Below, in pieces: positions 16,677 through 25,640 of a DNA stretch of 64,000 bases; position 1 is the first letter of the stretch; each line of letters begins with the position of its first letter. This stretch comes from Falsiroseomonas ponticola (GTDB lineage: Bacteria; Pseudomonadota; Alphaproteobacteria; Acetobacterales; Acetobacteraceae), in NCBI RefSeq assembly GCF_016805305.1, contig NZ_JAERQN010000003.1, positions 496,001 to 560,000 on the forward strand, read 5' to 3'. A program made the position numbers and the translations under genes. Below the pieces are notes generated by a model. It made no database searches. It saw only the letters and a program-made list of their open reading frames with translations, and was not told the DNA's origin.

Positions 16677-17405
16677 TCAGGTCCGCTTCTGCGCCGGCTC
16701 CCGCGCCGTGCCGCGCCCGCGCCCCGGCGGGTCCGAGGGATCGCTGTCCGACACGCCGCTGGCCGGCGGCCGGCTGCCGCCCCGCCCGCGTCCCGGCGGG
16801 TCGTTCGGGTCCGTGTCGGTCGGGCCGGTGGCGCCCTTGGTGCCGGGGCGGCTGCCGCCGCGGCCGCCATTGACGGCGTCGGAGGGGTCGCTGTCCGTCA
16901 CCCCCGTGCGCGGCTGGCGGCCGCCATTGGGCGGGTCGTTCGGGTCGCTATCCGTCACGCCCGTGGTGCCCTGGCGGCTGCCGCCGCGGCCCTGGCCGGG
17001 CGGGTCGCTGGGGTCGCTGTCGGAGGTGCCGGTATTCGGCCGGTTGCCGCCGCGGCCGCGGCCCGGCGGGTCGCTCGGATCGCTGTCGGAGGGGCCGGCC
17101 TGGGGCCGGTTGCCGCCGCGGCCCTGGCCGGGCGGGTCGCTCGGGTCGCTGTCGGAGGGGCCGGCCTGGGGGCGGCTGCCGCCGCGGCCATTGCCGGGTT
17201 CGTCGCTCGGGTCGCTGTCGGTCAGGCCGGAGCGGGCGGGCGGGGGGCTGGCGCCGCCGCCCTTGCCGGAGCCGGGGCTGCCGCCGCCGCCGGATTTGGC
17301 GCCCTGCGCGGCCGCCGCCCCCGGCAGCGCCGCGGCACCGCCCAGGCTCGCCAGTCGCAGGACCAGCAGGCGGCGAAACAGGGGGGACCCATCGGATACG
17401 GACAT
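16677..17405 (-). CDS. Secreted Asp/Gly/Pro-rich tandem-repeat protein
   Basis: A 242-residue protein with a good AAGGAG ribosome site. The N-terminus (LFRRLLVLRLASLGG, ending GAAAAQ) looks like a signal peptide. The rest is about eight imperfect repeats of 19-26 residues built on SDSDPSDPPG followed by xGRGGxRP. The repeated D-x-D-P-x-D resembles calcium-binding loops such as thrombospondin type 3 or dockerin-like Asp clusters, which suggests Ca2+-dependent folding outside the cytoplasm (inference). The repeats also show at the DNA level (16700-17230), where copy number could change by recombination. No enzymatic domain is present and no family is recognised. Confidence 0.75.
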   Translation of the reverse strand: MSVSDGSPLFRRLLVLRLASLGGAAALPGAAAAQGAKSGGGGSPGSGKGGGASPPPARSGLTDSDPSDEPGNGRGGSRPQAGPSDSDPSDPPGQGRGGNRPQAGPSDSDPSDPPGRGRGGNRPNTGTSDSDPSDPPGQGRGGSRQGTTGVTDSDPNDPPNGGRQPRTGVTDSDPSDAVNGGRGGSRPGTKGATGPTDTDPNDPPGRGRGGSRPPASGVSDSDPSDPPGRGRGTAREPAQKRT

Positions 17406-17616
17406 TCGGCGCTCCTTCCTGCCCCCATGTTCCGGTGCCGGCGGGCTTGCGACAAGACCTTTCCAGGGTGGCGGGGCTGCGGCGGCACCGTGGCGGCCGC
17501 GCCTTCATCGCCGCCGCCCGGGCCCGGTTCCCGGCGCGCCCGCCCGGGCTTGTCCCCGGGGGTGTGCCCTGCCGGCCGCGCGCGTTATCATGGGCGGGAC
17601 AAGCGGGGGGCGGGGC

Positions 17617-18063
17617 ATGCGACGCTGGATGCTGGTGGTGGGGATGGCCTTGGCGCTGGGGACCAGCGCCGATGCGCAGCAGGGCGATCCGCCGCATGCC
17701 TGGGTCTTCGGGTCCTGGACCGGCGGCGTCTTCCCGCCCGGGGAGACGAGCGGCCCGCGCTGCACCGGCCAGCCCAGCGTCATCTTCACGCGCGACGTGG
17801 TCATGCGCGCCTCGGTGTTCGAGGTGCCCTACCGCCAGCGGCTGATCGAGACGGTGGCGACGGCGCCGGATGTCCTCGAATTCCGGCTGGTGCCGGTGGC
17901 GCCGCAATCCGGGCCACTCGGCGCGCGGCTGCCGCCGGATATCGGCTTCGGCTGCCCCGGCGGGCCGAACACGCTGCGGGTGGAACGGCGCGGGCCGAAC
18001 GAGATCGTCTTCCCGAATTGCGCGGAATTCCCCTCTCCCCTGCTGCGCTGCGTGGGGAATTGA
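17617..18063 (+). CDS. Secreted protein of unknown function
   Basis: A 148-residue protein with a clear signal peptide (MRRWMLVVGMALALGTSADA, cleavage before QQGD). The mature part has four Cys (GPRCTG, GFGCPGG, FPNCAEF, LLRCVGN), which could form two disulfides in the periplasm. WVFGSWTGGVFPP near the N-terminus and a closing GPNEIVFPNC suggest a small beta-rich domain. The ATG at 17617 follows a G-rich site. It ends six bases before the racemase-like gene, so the two may be cotranscribed. No family recognised. Confidence 0.72.
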   Translation: MRRWMLVVGMALALGTSADAQQGDPPHAWVFGSWTGGVFPPGETSGPRCTGQPSVIFTRDVVMRASVFEVPYRQRLIETVATAPDVLEFRLVPVAPQSGPLGARLPPDIGFGCPGGPNTLRVERRGPNEIVFPNCAEFPSPLLRCVGN

Positions 18064-18068
18064 GGCGC

Positions 18069-18707
18069 ATGCGCATCGCGCTGATCCATGCGCTGCGGCA
18101 TTCGCCGCCGCCGATCGAGGCCGCCTTCCGGGAATTCTGGCCCGAGGCGACGCTGATGAACCTGCTGGATGACAGCCTCTCGGCCGACCTGGCGCGGGAT
18201 GGGGCGCTGACGCCGGCGATGACGGAGCGCTTCCTGACGCTCGGCCGCTATGCCGTGGGGACGGGGGCGCAGGGCATCCTGTTCTCCTGTTCCGCCTTCG
18301 GGCCCTGCATCGATGCGGTGGCCGCGGCGCATCCGGCCCTGCCGGTGCTGAAGCCGAACGAGGCGGCGATCGAGGAGGCGGTCGGGCATGGCCGCCGGAT
18401 CGGGCTGCTGGCGACCTTCGCGGGCACGCTCGCTTCCATGCCGCCGGAATTCCCGCCGGGGGTGGAGCTGGTGACATGCCTCGCGCCGGGCGCGCTGGCG
18501 GCGCTGGATGCCGGGGACCTGGCGACGCATGACCGCCTGGCGGCGGAGGCGTCCCGCGCGCTGGCCGGTTGCGACGTGGTGCTGCTGGGGCAGTTCAGCC
18601 TGGCCCGCGCGGCGGGGCTGGTGGCGCAGGCCACGGGGCGGCCGGTGGTGACGACGCCCGGGAGCGCGGTGCGCAAGCTGAAGCAGGCGATGCTGGCGAC
18701 GGCCTGA
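18069..18707 (+). CDS. Asp/Glu/hydantoin racemase superfamily protein
   Basis: A 212-residue protein of the aspartate/glutamate racemase superfamily. Such enzymes use two Cys as acid and base on a carboxylate substrate. One Cys lies in LFSCSAFGPC, the position of the first catalytic Cys; the second catalytic Cys of other members is not obvious, because the later region reads GCDVVLLGQFSLARA. The protein may therefore have altered chemistry or act as an isomerase/decarboxylase relative. The ATG at 18069 follows the stop of the secreted-protein gene closely. Substrate unknown. Confidence 0.78.
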   Translation: MRIALIHALRHSPPPIEAAFREFWPEATLMNLLDDSLSADLARDGALTPAMTERFLTLGRYAVGTGAQGILFSCSAFGPCIDAVAAAHPALPVLKPNEAAIEEAVGHGRRIGLLATFAGTLASMPPEFPPGVELVTCLAPGALAALDAGDLATHDRLAAEASRALAGCDVVLLGQFSLARAAGLVAQATGRPVVTTPGSAVRKLKQAMLATA

Positions 18708-18713
18708 CCGGGT

Positions 18714-20036
18714 TCAGGGGCGGCGGGGCGGCGGCGGCGCGGCCTCGTCCGGGTTGCGGCCCTCGCGCCGCGCTTCCTCCCGCTTCGTCTGGTTCTTCAT
18801 GACCTCGGGGTCGAGCGTGCGGGCGAAGGCGGCCATGGCGTCCAGCCTTTCCTGCTGGCCGGAGCGCGGCGGCAGCGCGGCTTCCGCCGGCGCCGTCCAG
18901 GGGGAGGCATCGCCGGCGAAGGCGGGGGCGTGTTCCGGCTTCCAGGGGGCGAGGGTGGCGTCGGGGTCCGGGCTGTCCTCCGCCGGCGGGGGATCTTCCG
19001 CGATCTCCGGCAGCGGCCCCGGGTCATGGCCGCCGGCGTAGCGGACCAGCGCCTCGATCCGCCGTTCGATCGGCGGATGGGTGGCGAACCAGCCGACATT
19101 GCGGCTGAGCGCCCGGTCATGCAGGAACAGGGCGCGGACCTGTTCGGCGACGTCGGGGAGTTGCGGGCGCTGCGCGACCTTGCGGAGCGCGCTGATCATG
19201 GCATCGGCGTCCTGCGTCATCTCCACCGCGCCGGCATCGGCCAGGTATTCGCGGTTCCGCGACAGCGCCATGCGCAGCACGATGGCCAGCACATGCGCCA
19301 TCACCGCGATGACGATGGCGATGAGGATGAGCACCACGACGACGCCGGCGCCGCCGCTGTTGCCGCGGCTGGAGGAGGAGGACGAGGACGAGGACGAGGA
19401 GGAGGAAGACCGGCCGCTGCCGAGCCGGACATGGCGCATCGCCTTCAGGATGTTCCAGACGCCATCGGTGACGAGGGTGATGACGCCGCAGAAGACTGTG
19501 GCGATGACGCCGAGCCTGGCATCGCCGTTGCGGATATGCGCGAGTTCATGCGCCAGCACGGCCGACAATTCCCGGTCATCCAGCGAATCCATCAGCCCGC
19601 GCGTGACCGCGACCATGGAGCGGTCGGGCGTCAGCCCCGCGGCGAAGGCGTTGCGGGCGGGGCTTTCGATGACGGACAGCCGCGGCAGCGTCATGCCGCG
19701 GGCGATGCAGAGTTCCTCCGCCAGGCGCCAGAGGCGGGGCTCGTCGCGCGGGTCGGCGACGCGCTTCGCGCCGGACGCGATCTCCAGGATGCGGAGATTG
19801 GCGCGCCAGGCGATGAGGAACCAGAGCGCGGCCACCACGAGGGCCAGCGGGATGATGACGGGCAGCAGCCGCCAGGCCTGCGCCAGGCCCTTGGCGATGG
19901 AGGGGGCGTCCCAGGCCACCAGGAACAGCGCGATGGCATAGCCCATCGCGACCAGCAGGAAGGGGAAGCCGGCCAGCAGCAGGATGGACCGCAGCGCGGT
20001 GTTCCATCCATGGGTGCGAAGGCCGGTTGCCTGCAC
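18714..20036 (-). CDS. M48 family membrane metallopeptidase
   Basis: A 440-residue zinc protease of the HtpX/Ste24 class acting in membrane quality control. Two hydrophobic segments lie near the N-terminus. The zinc motif HELAH sits in LSAVLAHELAHIRNGD, with the downstream Glu region RNREYLADAGAV. A further membrane helix (VVVVLILIAIVIAVMAHVL) lies between them. A run of 14 Ser (about 19371-19415) precedes that helix. A charged Pro-rich tail of about 120 residues follows the catalytic domain. It is four bases after lemA, a common pairing. Confidence 0.9.
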   Translation of the reverse strand: MQATGLRTHGWNTALRSILLLAGFPFLLVAMGYAIALFLVAWDAPSIAKGLAQAWRLLPVIIPLALVVAALWFLIAWRANLRILEIASGAKRVADPRDEPRLWRLAEELCIARGMTLPRLSVIESPARNAFAAGLTPDRSMVAVTRGLMDSLDDRELSAVLAHELAHIRNGDARLGVIATVFCGVITLVTDGVWNILKAMRHVRLGSGRSSSSSSSSSSSSSSRGNSGGAGVVVVLILIAIVIAVMAHVLAIVLRMALSRNREYLADAGAVEMTQDADAMISALRKVAQRPQLPDVAEQVRALFLHDRALSRNVGWFATHPPIERRIEALVRYAGGHDPGPLPEIAEDPPPAEDSPDPDATLAPWKPEHAPAFAGDASPWTAPAEAALPPRSGQQERLDAMAAFARTLDPEVMKNQTKREEARREGRNPDEAAPPPPRRP

Positions 20037-20040
20037 GGGG

Positions 20041-20598
20041 CTAGAACTTCACCTGCGGCGCCGTGTTGACGGCCGCGCGCTCATTCTCCGCCAGCTCGAA
20101 GAAGCCGCGCGGGGTGAAGCCCAGGCTGCCCGCGAAGAAGACGGCGGGGATGGACTGGATGGCGCTGTTGAACTCCGCCACCGCGCTGTTGAAGAAGCGC
20201 CGCGCGGCGGCGATCTTGCCCTCCACCGCCGACAGCTCCCCCTGCAGGGACAGGAAGTTCTGGTTGGCCTTGAGGTCGGGATAGGCTTCCGACAGGGCGA
20301 AGAGCCGGCCGAGCGCGCCGGAGAGCTGGCCCTCCGCGGCGGAGGCCGCTTCCGGCCCCTGGGCGGTGACGGCGGCGTTGCGCGCCTGCACCACGGCATC
20401 CAGCGTGCCGCGTTCATGCGCGGCATAGCCCTTCACCGTCTCCACCAGATTGGGGATCAGGTCATGGCGCTGCTTGAGCTGGACCTCGATATCCGCCCAG
20501 GCCTGGCCGGTCGACTGACGCAGCGCCACCAGGCGGTTGTAGACCATCACCAGCCACAGCAGCAGCAGGACGACGATCCCGAGAATGACCCATTCCAT
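20041..20598 (-). CDS. lemA: LemA family protein
   Basis: A 185-residue protein with one N-terminal membrane helix (MEWVILGIVVLLLLWLVMVY) and the long helical LemA core (YNRLVALRQSTGQAWADIEV; RHDLIPNLVETVKGYA). ATG 20598 follows GGGAG at the right distance; an upstream TTG is less likely. The family has no established enzymatic activity and often sits beside M48 proteases, as here. Probably envelope-associated. Confidence 0.93.
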   Translation of the reverse strand: MEWVILGIVVLLLLWLVMVYNRLVALRQSTGQAWADIEVQLKQRHDLIPNLVETVKGYAAHERGTLDAVVQARNAAVTAQGPEAASAAEGQLSGALGRLFALSEAYPDLKANQNFLSLQGELSAVEGKIAAARRFFNSAVAEFNSAIQSIPAVFFAGSLGFTPRGFFELAENERAAVNTAPQVKF

Positions 20599-20684
20599 CG
20601 CGCGGCTCCCCAATGCGGCGGGAGCCTAGCGCGCGATGGTTTGCCAAGGAATTCACGCGGCCCTTGGGTCCGTGTCGCCGCGTT

Positions 20685-21422
20685 TCACGCGGCGCGGGCT
20701 GACAGGATGGCATGGGCCCGGCGGAAGGCATCGGCCATGCTGGGGCCGGGCATGGCGCCGCTGAACAGCAGGTGCCGGTCCATGAGGAAGCTCGGCACGC
20801 CATCCAGGCCCGCGCGCCGGGCGGCCATGTCCTCGGCCAGCACCTCCTGCACGCCCTCATCGGTCGCCAGCATGGCGGCGGCGCCATCGAGGCCGGCTTC
20901 CGCCGCGACCGCGGCCAGCACGGCATGGTCGCCGATGTCCCGGCCCTCGTGGAAATAGGCGCGGAACAGCGCCTCCACCACCGCGTCCTGGCGGCCGGCG
21001 GCTTCCGCGGCGCGGATCACGCGATGGGCGGCGACGGTGTTGGGGGTGCGGATCATGCGGTCGAAGCGGAAATCGAGGCCCACGGCCTTCCCCGCTTCCA
21101 CCAGGCGGGCATCCATCTGGCGGCTGCGCTCCAGCGAACCGAACTTGCGTTCGCGATAGGCGGCGCGGTCCACGCCCTCCGCCGGCATGTCGGGGTTGAG
21201 CTGGTAGGGCCGCCAGCGGACGACGAAGTGCAGGCCCTGGTCGCGCAGCTCCGCCAGCGCGGCTTCCAGGTTGCGCTTGCCGATCCAGCACCAGGGGCAG
21301 ATGGCGTCGGAGATGACGTCGATGGTGCCGGACGGCGCGGCGACGGGCGCGACCGGCTGGGGCGCGGCGGCGGCGGGGCCGCAGCCATCGGCGGTGCAGA
21401 ACTCGGCGTTGCTGTCATCCAT
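20685..21422 (-). CDS. DsbA-like oxidoreductase, FrnE type
   Basis: A 245-residue thioredoxin-fold protein with the active site CPWC in SDAICPWCWIGKRNLEAAL, where FrnE-type proteins carry it. An N-terminal extension of about 30 residues has two more Cys (FCTADGCG) that could bind metal or form a disulfide. No signal peptide, so it is probably cytoplasmic. It is 11 bases after the aminotransferase gene, and the two follow an alkA-like gene in one operon. Substrate unknown. Confidence 0.88.
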   Translation of the reverse strand: MDDSNAEFCTADGCGPAAAAPQPVAPVAAPSGTIDVISDAICPWCWIGKRNLEAALAELRDQGLHFVVRWRPYQLNPDMPAEGVDRAAYRERKFGSLERSRQMDARLVEAGKAVGLDFRFDRMIRTPNTVAAHRVIRAAEAAGRQDAVVEALFRAYFHEGRDIGDHAVLAAVAAEAGLDGAAAMLATDEGVQEVLAEDMAARRAGLDGVPSFLMDRHLLFSGAMPGPSMADAFRRAHAILSARAA

Positions 21423-21433
21423 GGCGGTGGCTC

Positions 21434-22597
21434 CTAGAGGTTGGCGAGGCGGCCTGGCACCTGGGCCAGCACCTCCAGCCCCGCATTGGCGAAGGCCAGG
21501 CGGATATGGCGATCCTGCCCCGGTCCGAAGAAGGGGCCGGGCAGGCCCATCAGCCCCTGTTCCGCCGCCAGCTTTTCCGCGGAGGCCAGGGCATCCGGCG
21601 CGCCTTCCGGCAGGCGGAGATAGGCGAAATAGGTGCCGATGGCATCGAGCCGCCAGCCCGGCAGTTGCGACACGCCATCGCGGAAGGCCCGCGCGCGGTC
21701 CGCCATCAGCGCGCGGTTGCCATCCCGCCAGTCCCGCAGCGCGGGGATGGCCCAGGTGAGCGCCGTCTGTGCCGGCCGGGGCGGGCAGATCTGGAAGGTG
21801 TCGAGCGCCTTGTCGAGCTCCGCCCGGAAGGCCGGGCCGCTGGCGATGGCGCCCAGGCGGTGGCCCGGGATGCAGTAGGATTTCGAGAAGCTGTAGAGAT
21901 GCACCAGCACGTCGCCCCAGCCCGGGTCCTGGAACAGGGAATGGGGCGGCGACTGGTCGGGGCGGAGGAAGTCCCGGTAGGTCTCGTCCAGCACCAGCAT
22001 GGCGCCGCGGCGGCGGCAGAGATCGGCGAAGGCCTGGATGACCTCCGGCGGATAGACGGCGCCGGTCGGGTTGTTGGGGCTGACGAGCACCACGGCCTTG
22101 ATGGTCGCGGCCTGCATGATGAGTTCCGCCATGGCGGGGTTCGGCACGAAGCCGTCCTCCGCCCGCGTCGGCAGGGGCACGGCGCGCACGCCCTGCATGG
22201 TCAGCGCCATCTCGTGGTTGAAATACCAGGGGGTGGGCAGCAGCACGCCCTCGCCCTCCGCCGCCAGCACGGCCATGGTCATGGCGAAGGCCAGGTTGCA
22301 GCCGGCGGTGATGGCGACGTCGCGGCCCTGGATGGGCGCGCCGTAGAAGCGGGCCATGTCGTCCGCCAGCGCGTCGCGCAGCGCCCCGTCGCCGGCGATG
22401 GGGCCGTAGCCCGCGCAGGCCGGGCTGGCGGCGGCCTCGCCCAGCTTCGCCAGCAATTCGGGCGGCGGCGGGTAGCCCGGCACGGCCTGGGTCAGGTCGA
22501 GCGCCGGGCCCGCCTGGCCGGCATAGCGGGCGGCCCAGGCGCGGGCGGCGGGGATGGGCGGGGCGGAAACGGCGCGGATGCGGGCGGAGAGGCTCAT
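21434..22597 (-). CDS. Class I/II PLP-dependent aminotransferase
   Basis: A 387-residue fold-type I enzyme. The PLP lysine lies in YSFSKSYCIPGHRLG, the substrate motif SPNNPTGAVYPPE precedes it, and VLDETYRDF holds the PLP-binding Asp. ATG 22597 overlaps the stop of the upstream glycosylase gene (ATGA). Aspartate or methionine aminotransferase-like function is likely, but specificity cannot be read directly. Its place between a DNA glycosylase and a DsbA-like gene is not functionally telling. Confidence 0.88.
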   Translation of the reverse strand: MSLSARIRAVSAPPIPAARAWAARYAGQAGPALDLTQAVPGYPPPPELLAKLGEAAASPACAGYGPIAGDGALRDALADDMARFYGAPIQGRDVAITAGCNLAFAMTMAVLAAEGEGVLLPTPWYFNHEMALTMQGVRAVPLPTRAEDGFVPNPAMAELIMQAATIKAVVLVSPNNPTGAVYPPEVIQAFADLCRRRGAMLVLDETYRDFLRPDQSPPHSLFQDPGWGDVLVHLYSFSKSYCIPGHRLGAIASGPAFRAELDKALDTFQICPPRPAQTALTWAIPALRDWRDGNRALMADRARAFRDGVSQLPGWRLDAIGTYFAYLRLPEGAPDALASAEKLAAEQGLMGLPGPFFGPGQDRHIRLAFANAGLEVLAQVPGRLANL

Positions 22598-23304
22598 GGG
22601 GGGACGGTGACGCCGGGCGGGGCGAGCGGCAAGCCGTCCTCGATCAGCGGCCTTCCCGTGACCTGGCGCCAATGGTGCCAGAGCAGCCGCGCGGCCAGCC
22701 CCCGCCAGGGCTGCCAGCGCCGGGCGTATTCGGCCAGCGCCCTGGGCTTCGGGCGTTCATCCAGCCCCTTCAGATGCACCACGCTGGCGGCCAGCGCGAT
22801 GTCGCCACTCGGGAAGATGTCGCGCCGGTCATGGGCGAAGAGCAGATGCACCTCCGCCGTCCAGCGGCCGAGGCCGCGCACGGCCGAGAGATGGGCCACC
22901 GCCTCCTCATCCCCCATCGTGCCGAGCGCATCGATCCGCAGCGTGCCGTCCCGAATGGCGGTGGCCAGCGAACGCGCATGCGCGGCCTTGGGGCGGGACA
23001 GGCCGGCCACGCCGCAGAGCGTCGCATCGTCCAGCGCCAGCAGCCCGGCGGGGTCCAGCGCGCCGGGGATGGCGGAAAGCCGCCCCCAGATGGCGCCGGC
23101 CGCCTGGTTGGAGATCTGCTGCCCGCAGATGGTGCGCAGCAATCCGGCGAAACCGGCGGGGCGGGACCGCCAGGGCAGGGGGCCGGCCGTCCGCTCGATG
23201 CGGCCCATGTCGGGGTCGATCACCGCGAGGGCGGCAAGCCCTTCCCGCGCCCAGTCCGGCGGATGGGGGAAGAAGGGCGGCGGGGATGGGAGGGAGGAGA
23301 CCAT
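22594..23304 (-). CDS. DNA-3-methyladenine glycosylase, AlkA/HhH-GPD type
   Basis: A 236-residue base-excision repair enzyme that removes alkylated purines. The helix-hairpin-helix is in LSRPKAAHARSLATAI through VRGLGRWTAEVHLLF, and the catalytic Asp lies in FPSGDIALAASV. It lacks the AlkA N-terminal domain, so it resembles the shorter bacterial form. Start ATG 23304 gives a protein opening MVSSLPSPPPFF; longer forms add a basic, unconvincing leader. It heads an operon with the aminotransferase and the DsbA-like gene. Confidence 0.86.
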   Translation of the reverse strand: MVSSLPSPPPFFPHPPDWAREGLAALAVIDPDMGRIERTAGPLPWRSRPAGFAGLLRTICGQQISNQAAGAIWGRLSAIPGALDPAGLLALDDATLCGVAGLSRPKAAHARSLATAIRDGTLRIDALGTMGDEEAVAHLSAVRGLGRWTAEVHLLFAHDRRDIFPSGDIALAASVVHLKGLDERPKPRALAEYARRWQPWRGLAARLLWHHWRQVTGRPLIEDGLPLAPPGVTVPP

Positions 23305-23556
23305 CCCCGCCGCCACTACACGACGCCACCCCTGGGGGCGAGGGGGATCGCCGCCGCGGCGGGATGATGGGGGAAAGCCGCGGCGAAGGGGGTGGCGCCC
23401 CGTGCTTCGCATATGACCATGCGCAGGTTACCGGCGGAGGGGCCGGAAGGTCATGAAGTGCAACGCTTCGTTGCGCCCGCCGCGCCTGTCACATGCCGCA
23501 ACATCCGCGCGCGGATCGCCCTTCGGCCGGCGGCGGGCTGCGCTATGTTACACGGC

Positions 23557-24285
23557 ATGGACGCCACCGCCCCGCACATCCTGGTCGTCGATGACGACCG
23601 CGAGATCCGCGAGCTTCTGACCAAGTTCCTGGAGAAGCAGTCGCTTCGCGTCACCGCCGCGCGCGATGCGCGGGAGGCGCGGAAGCTCTGGCCGCTCGGC
23701 CGCTACCACCTGGTGGTGCTTGACCTGATGATGCCGGGCGAATCGGGCCTGGACCTGGCACGCTGGCTGCGCACGCAGTCGGAGGTGCCGATCGTGATGC
23801 TGACGGCGATGGGGGAGGAGACGGACCGCATCGTCGGCCTGGAACTCGGCGCCGACGACTATGTGGCCAAGCCCTTCAACCCGCGCGAATTGCTGGCCCG
23901 CATCCGCGCCGTGCTGCGCCGCGCGACGGCGGATAGCAGCACGGGGCCCTCGCAGGAGCCGCCGGCCAAGGTGATCCGCTTCTCCGGCTGGGTGCTGGAG
24001 CCCGCGCGGCGCCGCCTGCTGAACCCGCAGGGGGTGGAGGTGCCGCTGACCGGCGGCGAATACGAATTGCTGATGGTGCTGGTGGAGCGCCCGAACCGCG
24101 TGCTGACGCGCGACATGCTGATGGACCTGCTGCGCGGCCGCCAGGCCGGGCCCTTCGACCGCGCGATCGATGTCGCGGTCTCCCGCCTCCGCCGCAAGCT
24201 GGAGGATGACGGGCGCAACCCGCAGGTCATCAAGACCGTGCGCGGCGGCGGCTATGTGCTGGCCTCGACCGTGGAGCGTGGCTGA
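23557..24285 (+). CDS. ompR: OmpR-type response regulator
   Basis: A 242-residue regulator. The receiver domain has the acidic pair in ILVVDDDREIRELL, the phospho-Asp in VVLDLMMPGESG and the Lys in VAKPFNPRELLARIRAVLRR. The C-terminal winged helix ends VIKTVRGGGYVL. Similarity to OmpR (EETDRIVGLELGADDYVAKPF) is high. ATG 23557 was chosen; ATG 23545 adds four residues. Its kinase gene begins two bases after its stop. In other bacteria OmpR/EnvZ control envelope and osmotic genes; targets here are unknown. Confidence 0.94.
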   Translation: MDATAPHILVVDDDREIRELLTKFLEKQSLRVTAARDAREARKLWPLGRYHLVVLDLMMPGESGLDLARWLRTQSEVPIVMLTAMGEETDRIVGLELGADDYVAKPFNPRELLARIRAVLRRATADSSTGPSQEPPAKVIRFSGWVLEPARRRLLNPQGVEVPLTGGEYELLMVLVERPNRVLTRDMLMDLLRGRQAGPFDRAIDVAVSRLRRKLEDDGRNPQVIKTVRGGGYVLASTVERG

Positions 24286-24287
24286 GC

Positions 24288-25634
24288 GTGTTCCGCTGGC
24301 TCCGCTGGGTCTGGCCGCGCAGCCTGGCCGGGCGCACCGCCGTGGTGCTGATATTCGGCCTGGTGGTGGTGCAGGTGGCGGGGCTCACCATCCATGCGCT
24401 GGACCGCGTGGACCTGCAGCGCCTGCAGCAGGGCAGGGAGATCTCCCAGCGCGTCTTCAGCGTCTGGCGCAGCCTGCTGCAGCTGCAGCCCGACCGCCGC
24501 GCCGGCATGCTGGCGGATCTGGAGATGCCGCCCGGGCTGCGCGCCACCTATGACGCCGAGGCGCTGGCCCGCCCCGGCTTCCCGCCGCCGCCGCCGCCGC
24601 TGATCCGCATGTTCCGGATCGAGGCGCTGATGGGCGCGCCGCCGCGGCTCCGCCCGCGGGATGTGCTGGTCTCCTTCGACCCGCGGCCGGACCTGCTGAC
24701 GGTGAGCTTCCGCTTCCCCGACCAGGGCTGGCTGAACCTGCGGCTGGAATTCCCGCCGCCGCGGCCCTGGCATTCCGAGCATTTCCTCTTCGCCTTCGTT
24801 CTGATGACGCTGACGGCGGCGCTGCTGACCATCTGGGCCGTGCGCCGCCTGACGCGGCCGGTGCGGTCCCTGGCGGAGGCCGCGAACCGCCTGGGCCGGG
24901 ACGTGAACGCCCCGCCGCTGCCGGAGGACGGGCCATCGGAGGTCGCGACCGCGGCCAAGGCCTTCAACACCATGGCGGAGCGCATCCGCCGCTATGTCGG
25001 CGACCGCACCCAGATGCTGGCCGCCATCGGGCATGACCTGAAGACGCCGATCACGCGCCTGAAGCTGCGGGCCGAGTTCCTGGACGATGACGAGCAGCGG
25101 CGGAAGATGCTGGCGGACCTCGATGAGATGGAGGCGATGATCGCCGCCACCCTCGCCTTCGCGCGGGACGAATCGACGGGCGAGCCCTCCGTCCCCGTGG
25201 ACCTGGCCTCGCTCTGCCGCACCGTGCTGGACGAGACGGCGGATGCGCGGCCGGATTTCGCGGACTCCATCACCTATGAGGGCCCGGAACACCTGACCGT
25301 CATGGCCCGTCCGGGGGCGCTGAAGCGGGCGCTGGCGAACCTGGTGGGCAATGCCGTCGCCTATGGCGGCGCCGCGCGGCTGACGCTGGTGCCGCCCGCG
25401 ACCGGGCTGGTGCGCATCACGGTGGAGGATGAGGGGCCGGGCGTGCCGGAATCGGAGCTGGAGAACGTCTTCCAGCCCTTCCGGCGCCTGGAGACGAGCC
25501 GGAACCGGGAGACCGGCGGCACCGGGCTCGGCCTGCCCATCGCGCGCAACATCCTGCGGGCGCATGGCGGGGATGTGGTGCTCAGGAACCGCCCCGCGGG
25601 CGGGCTGCAGGCGCTGGCGACCCTGCCGGTGTAA
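24288..25634 (+). CDS. envZ: Sensor histidine kinase, EnvZ-like
   Basis: A 448-residue membrane kinase starting at GTG 24288. The first membrane helix is near residue 20, a periplasmic domain spans about 50-160, and a second helix (FLFAFVLMTLTAALLTIWAV) leads into HAMP. The phospho-accepting His is in AAIGHDLKTPITRLKLRAEF; the N box (ANLVGNAVAYG), G1 (VEDEGPGVPE) and G2 (GTGLGLPIARN) complete the ATPase domain. It is the partner of the preceding OmpR-type regulator. The stimulus is unknown. Confidence 0.94.
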   Translation: MFRWLRWVWPRSLAGRTAVVLIFGLVVVQVAGLTIHALDRVDLQRLQQGREISQRVFSVWRSLLQLQPDRRAGMLADLEMPPGLRATYDAEALARPGFPPPPPPLIRMFRIEALMGAPPRLRPRDVLVSFDPRPDLLTVSFRFPDQGWLNLRLEFPPPRPWHSEHFLFAFVLMTLTAALLTIWAVRRLTRPVRSLAEAANRLGRDVNAPPLPEDGPSEVATAAKAFNTMAERIRRYVGDRTQMLAAIGHDLKTPITRLKLRAEFLDDDEQRRKMLADLDEMEAMIAATLAFARDESTGEPSVPVDLASLCRTVLDETADARPDFADSITYEGPEHLTVMARPGALKRALANLVGNAVAYGGAARLTLVPPATGLVRITVEDEGPGVPESELENVFQPFRRLETSRNRETGGTGLGLPIARNILRAHGGDVVLRNRPAGGLQALATLPV

Positions 25635-25640
25635 GGCCGC

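Noticed and set aside
16700..17230. Regular DNA repeats considered as a CRISPR array
   Set aside because: The repeats are in frame, encode a continuous Asp/Gly-rich protein with a signal peptide, and have no unique spacers.
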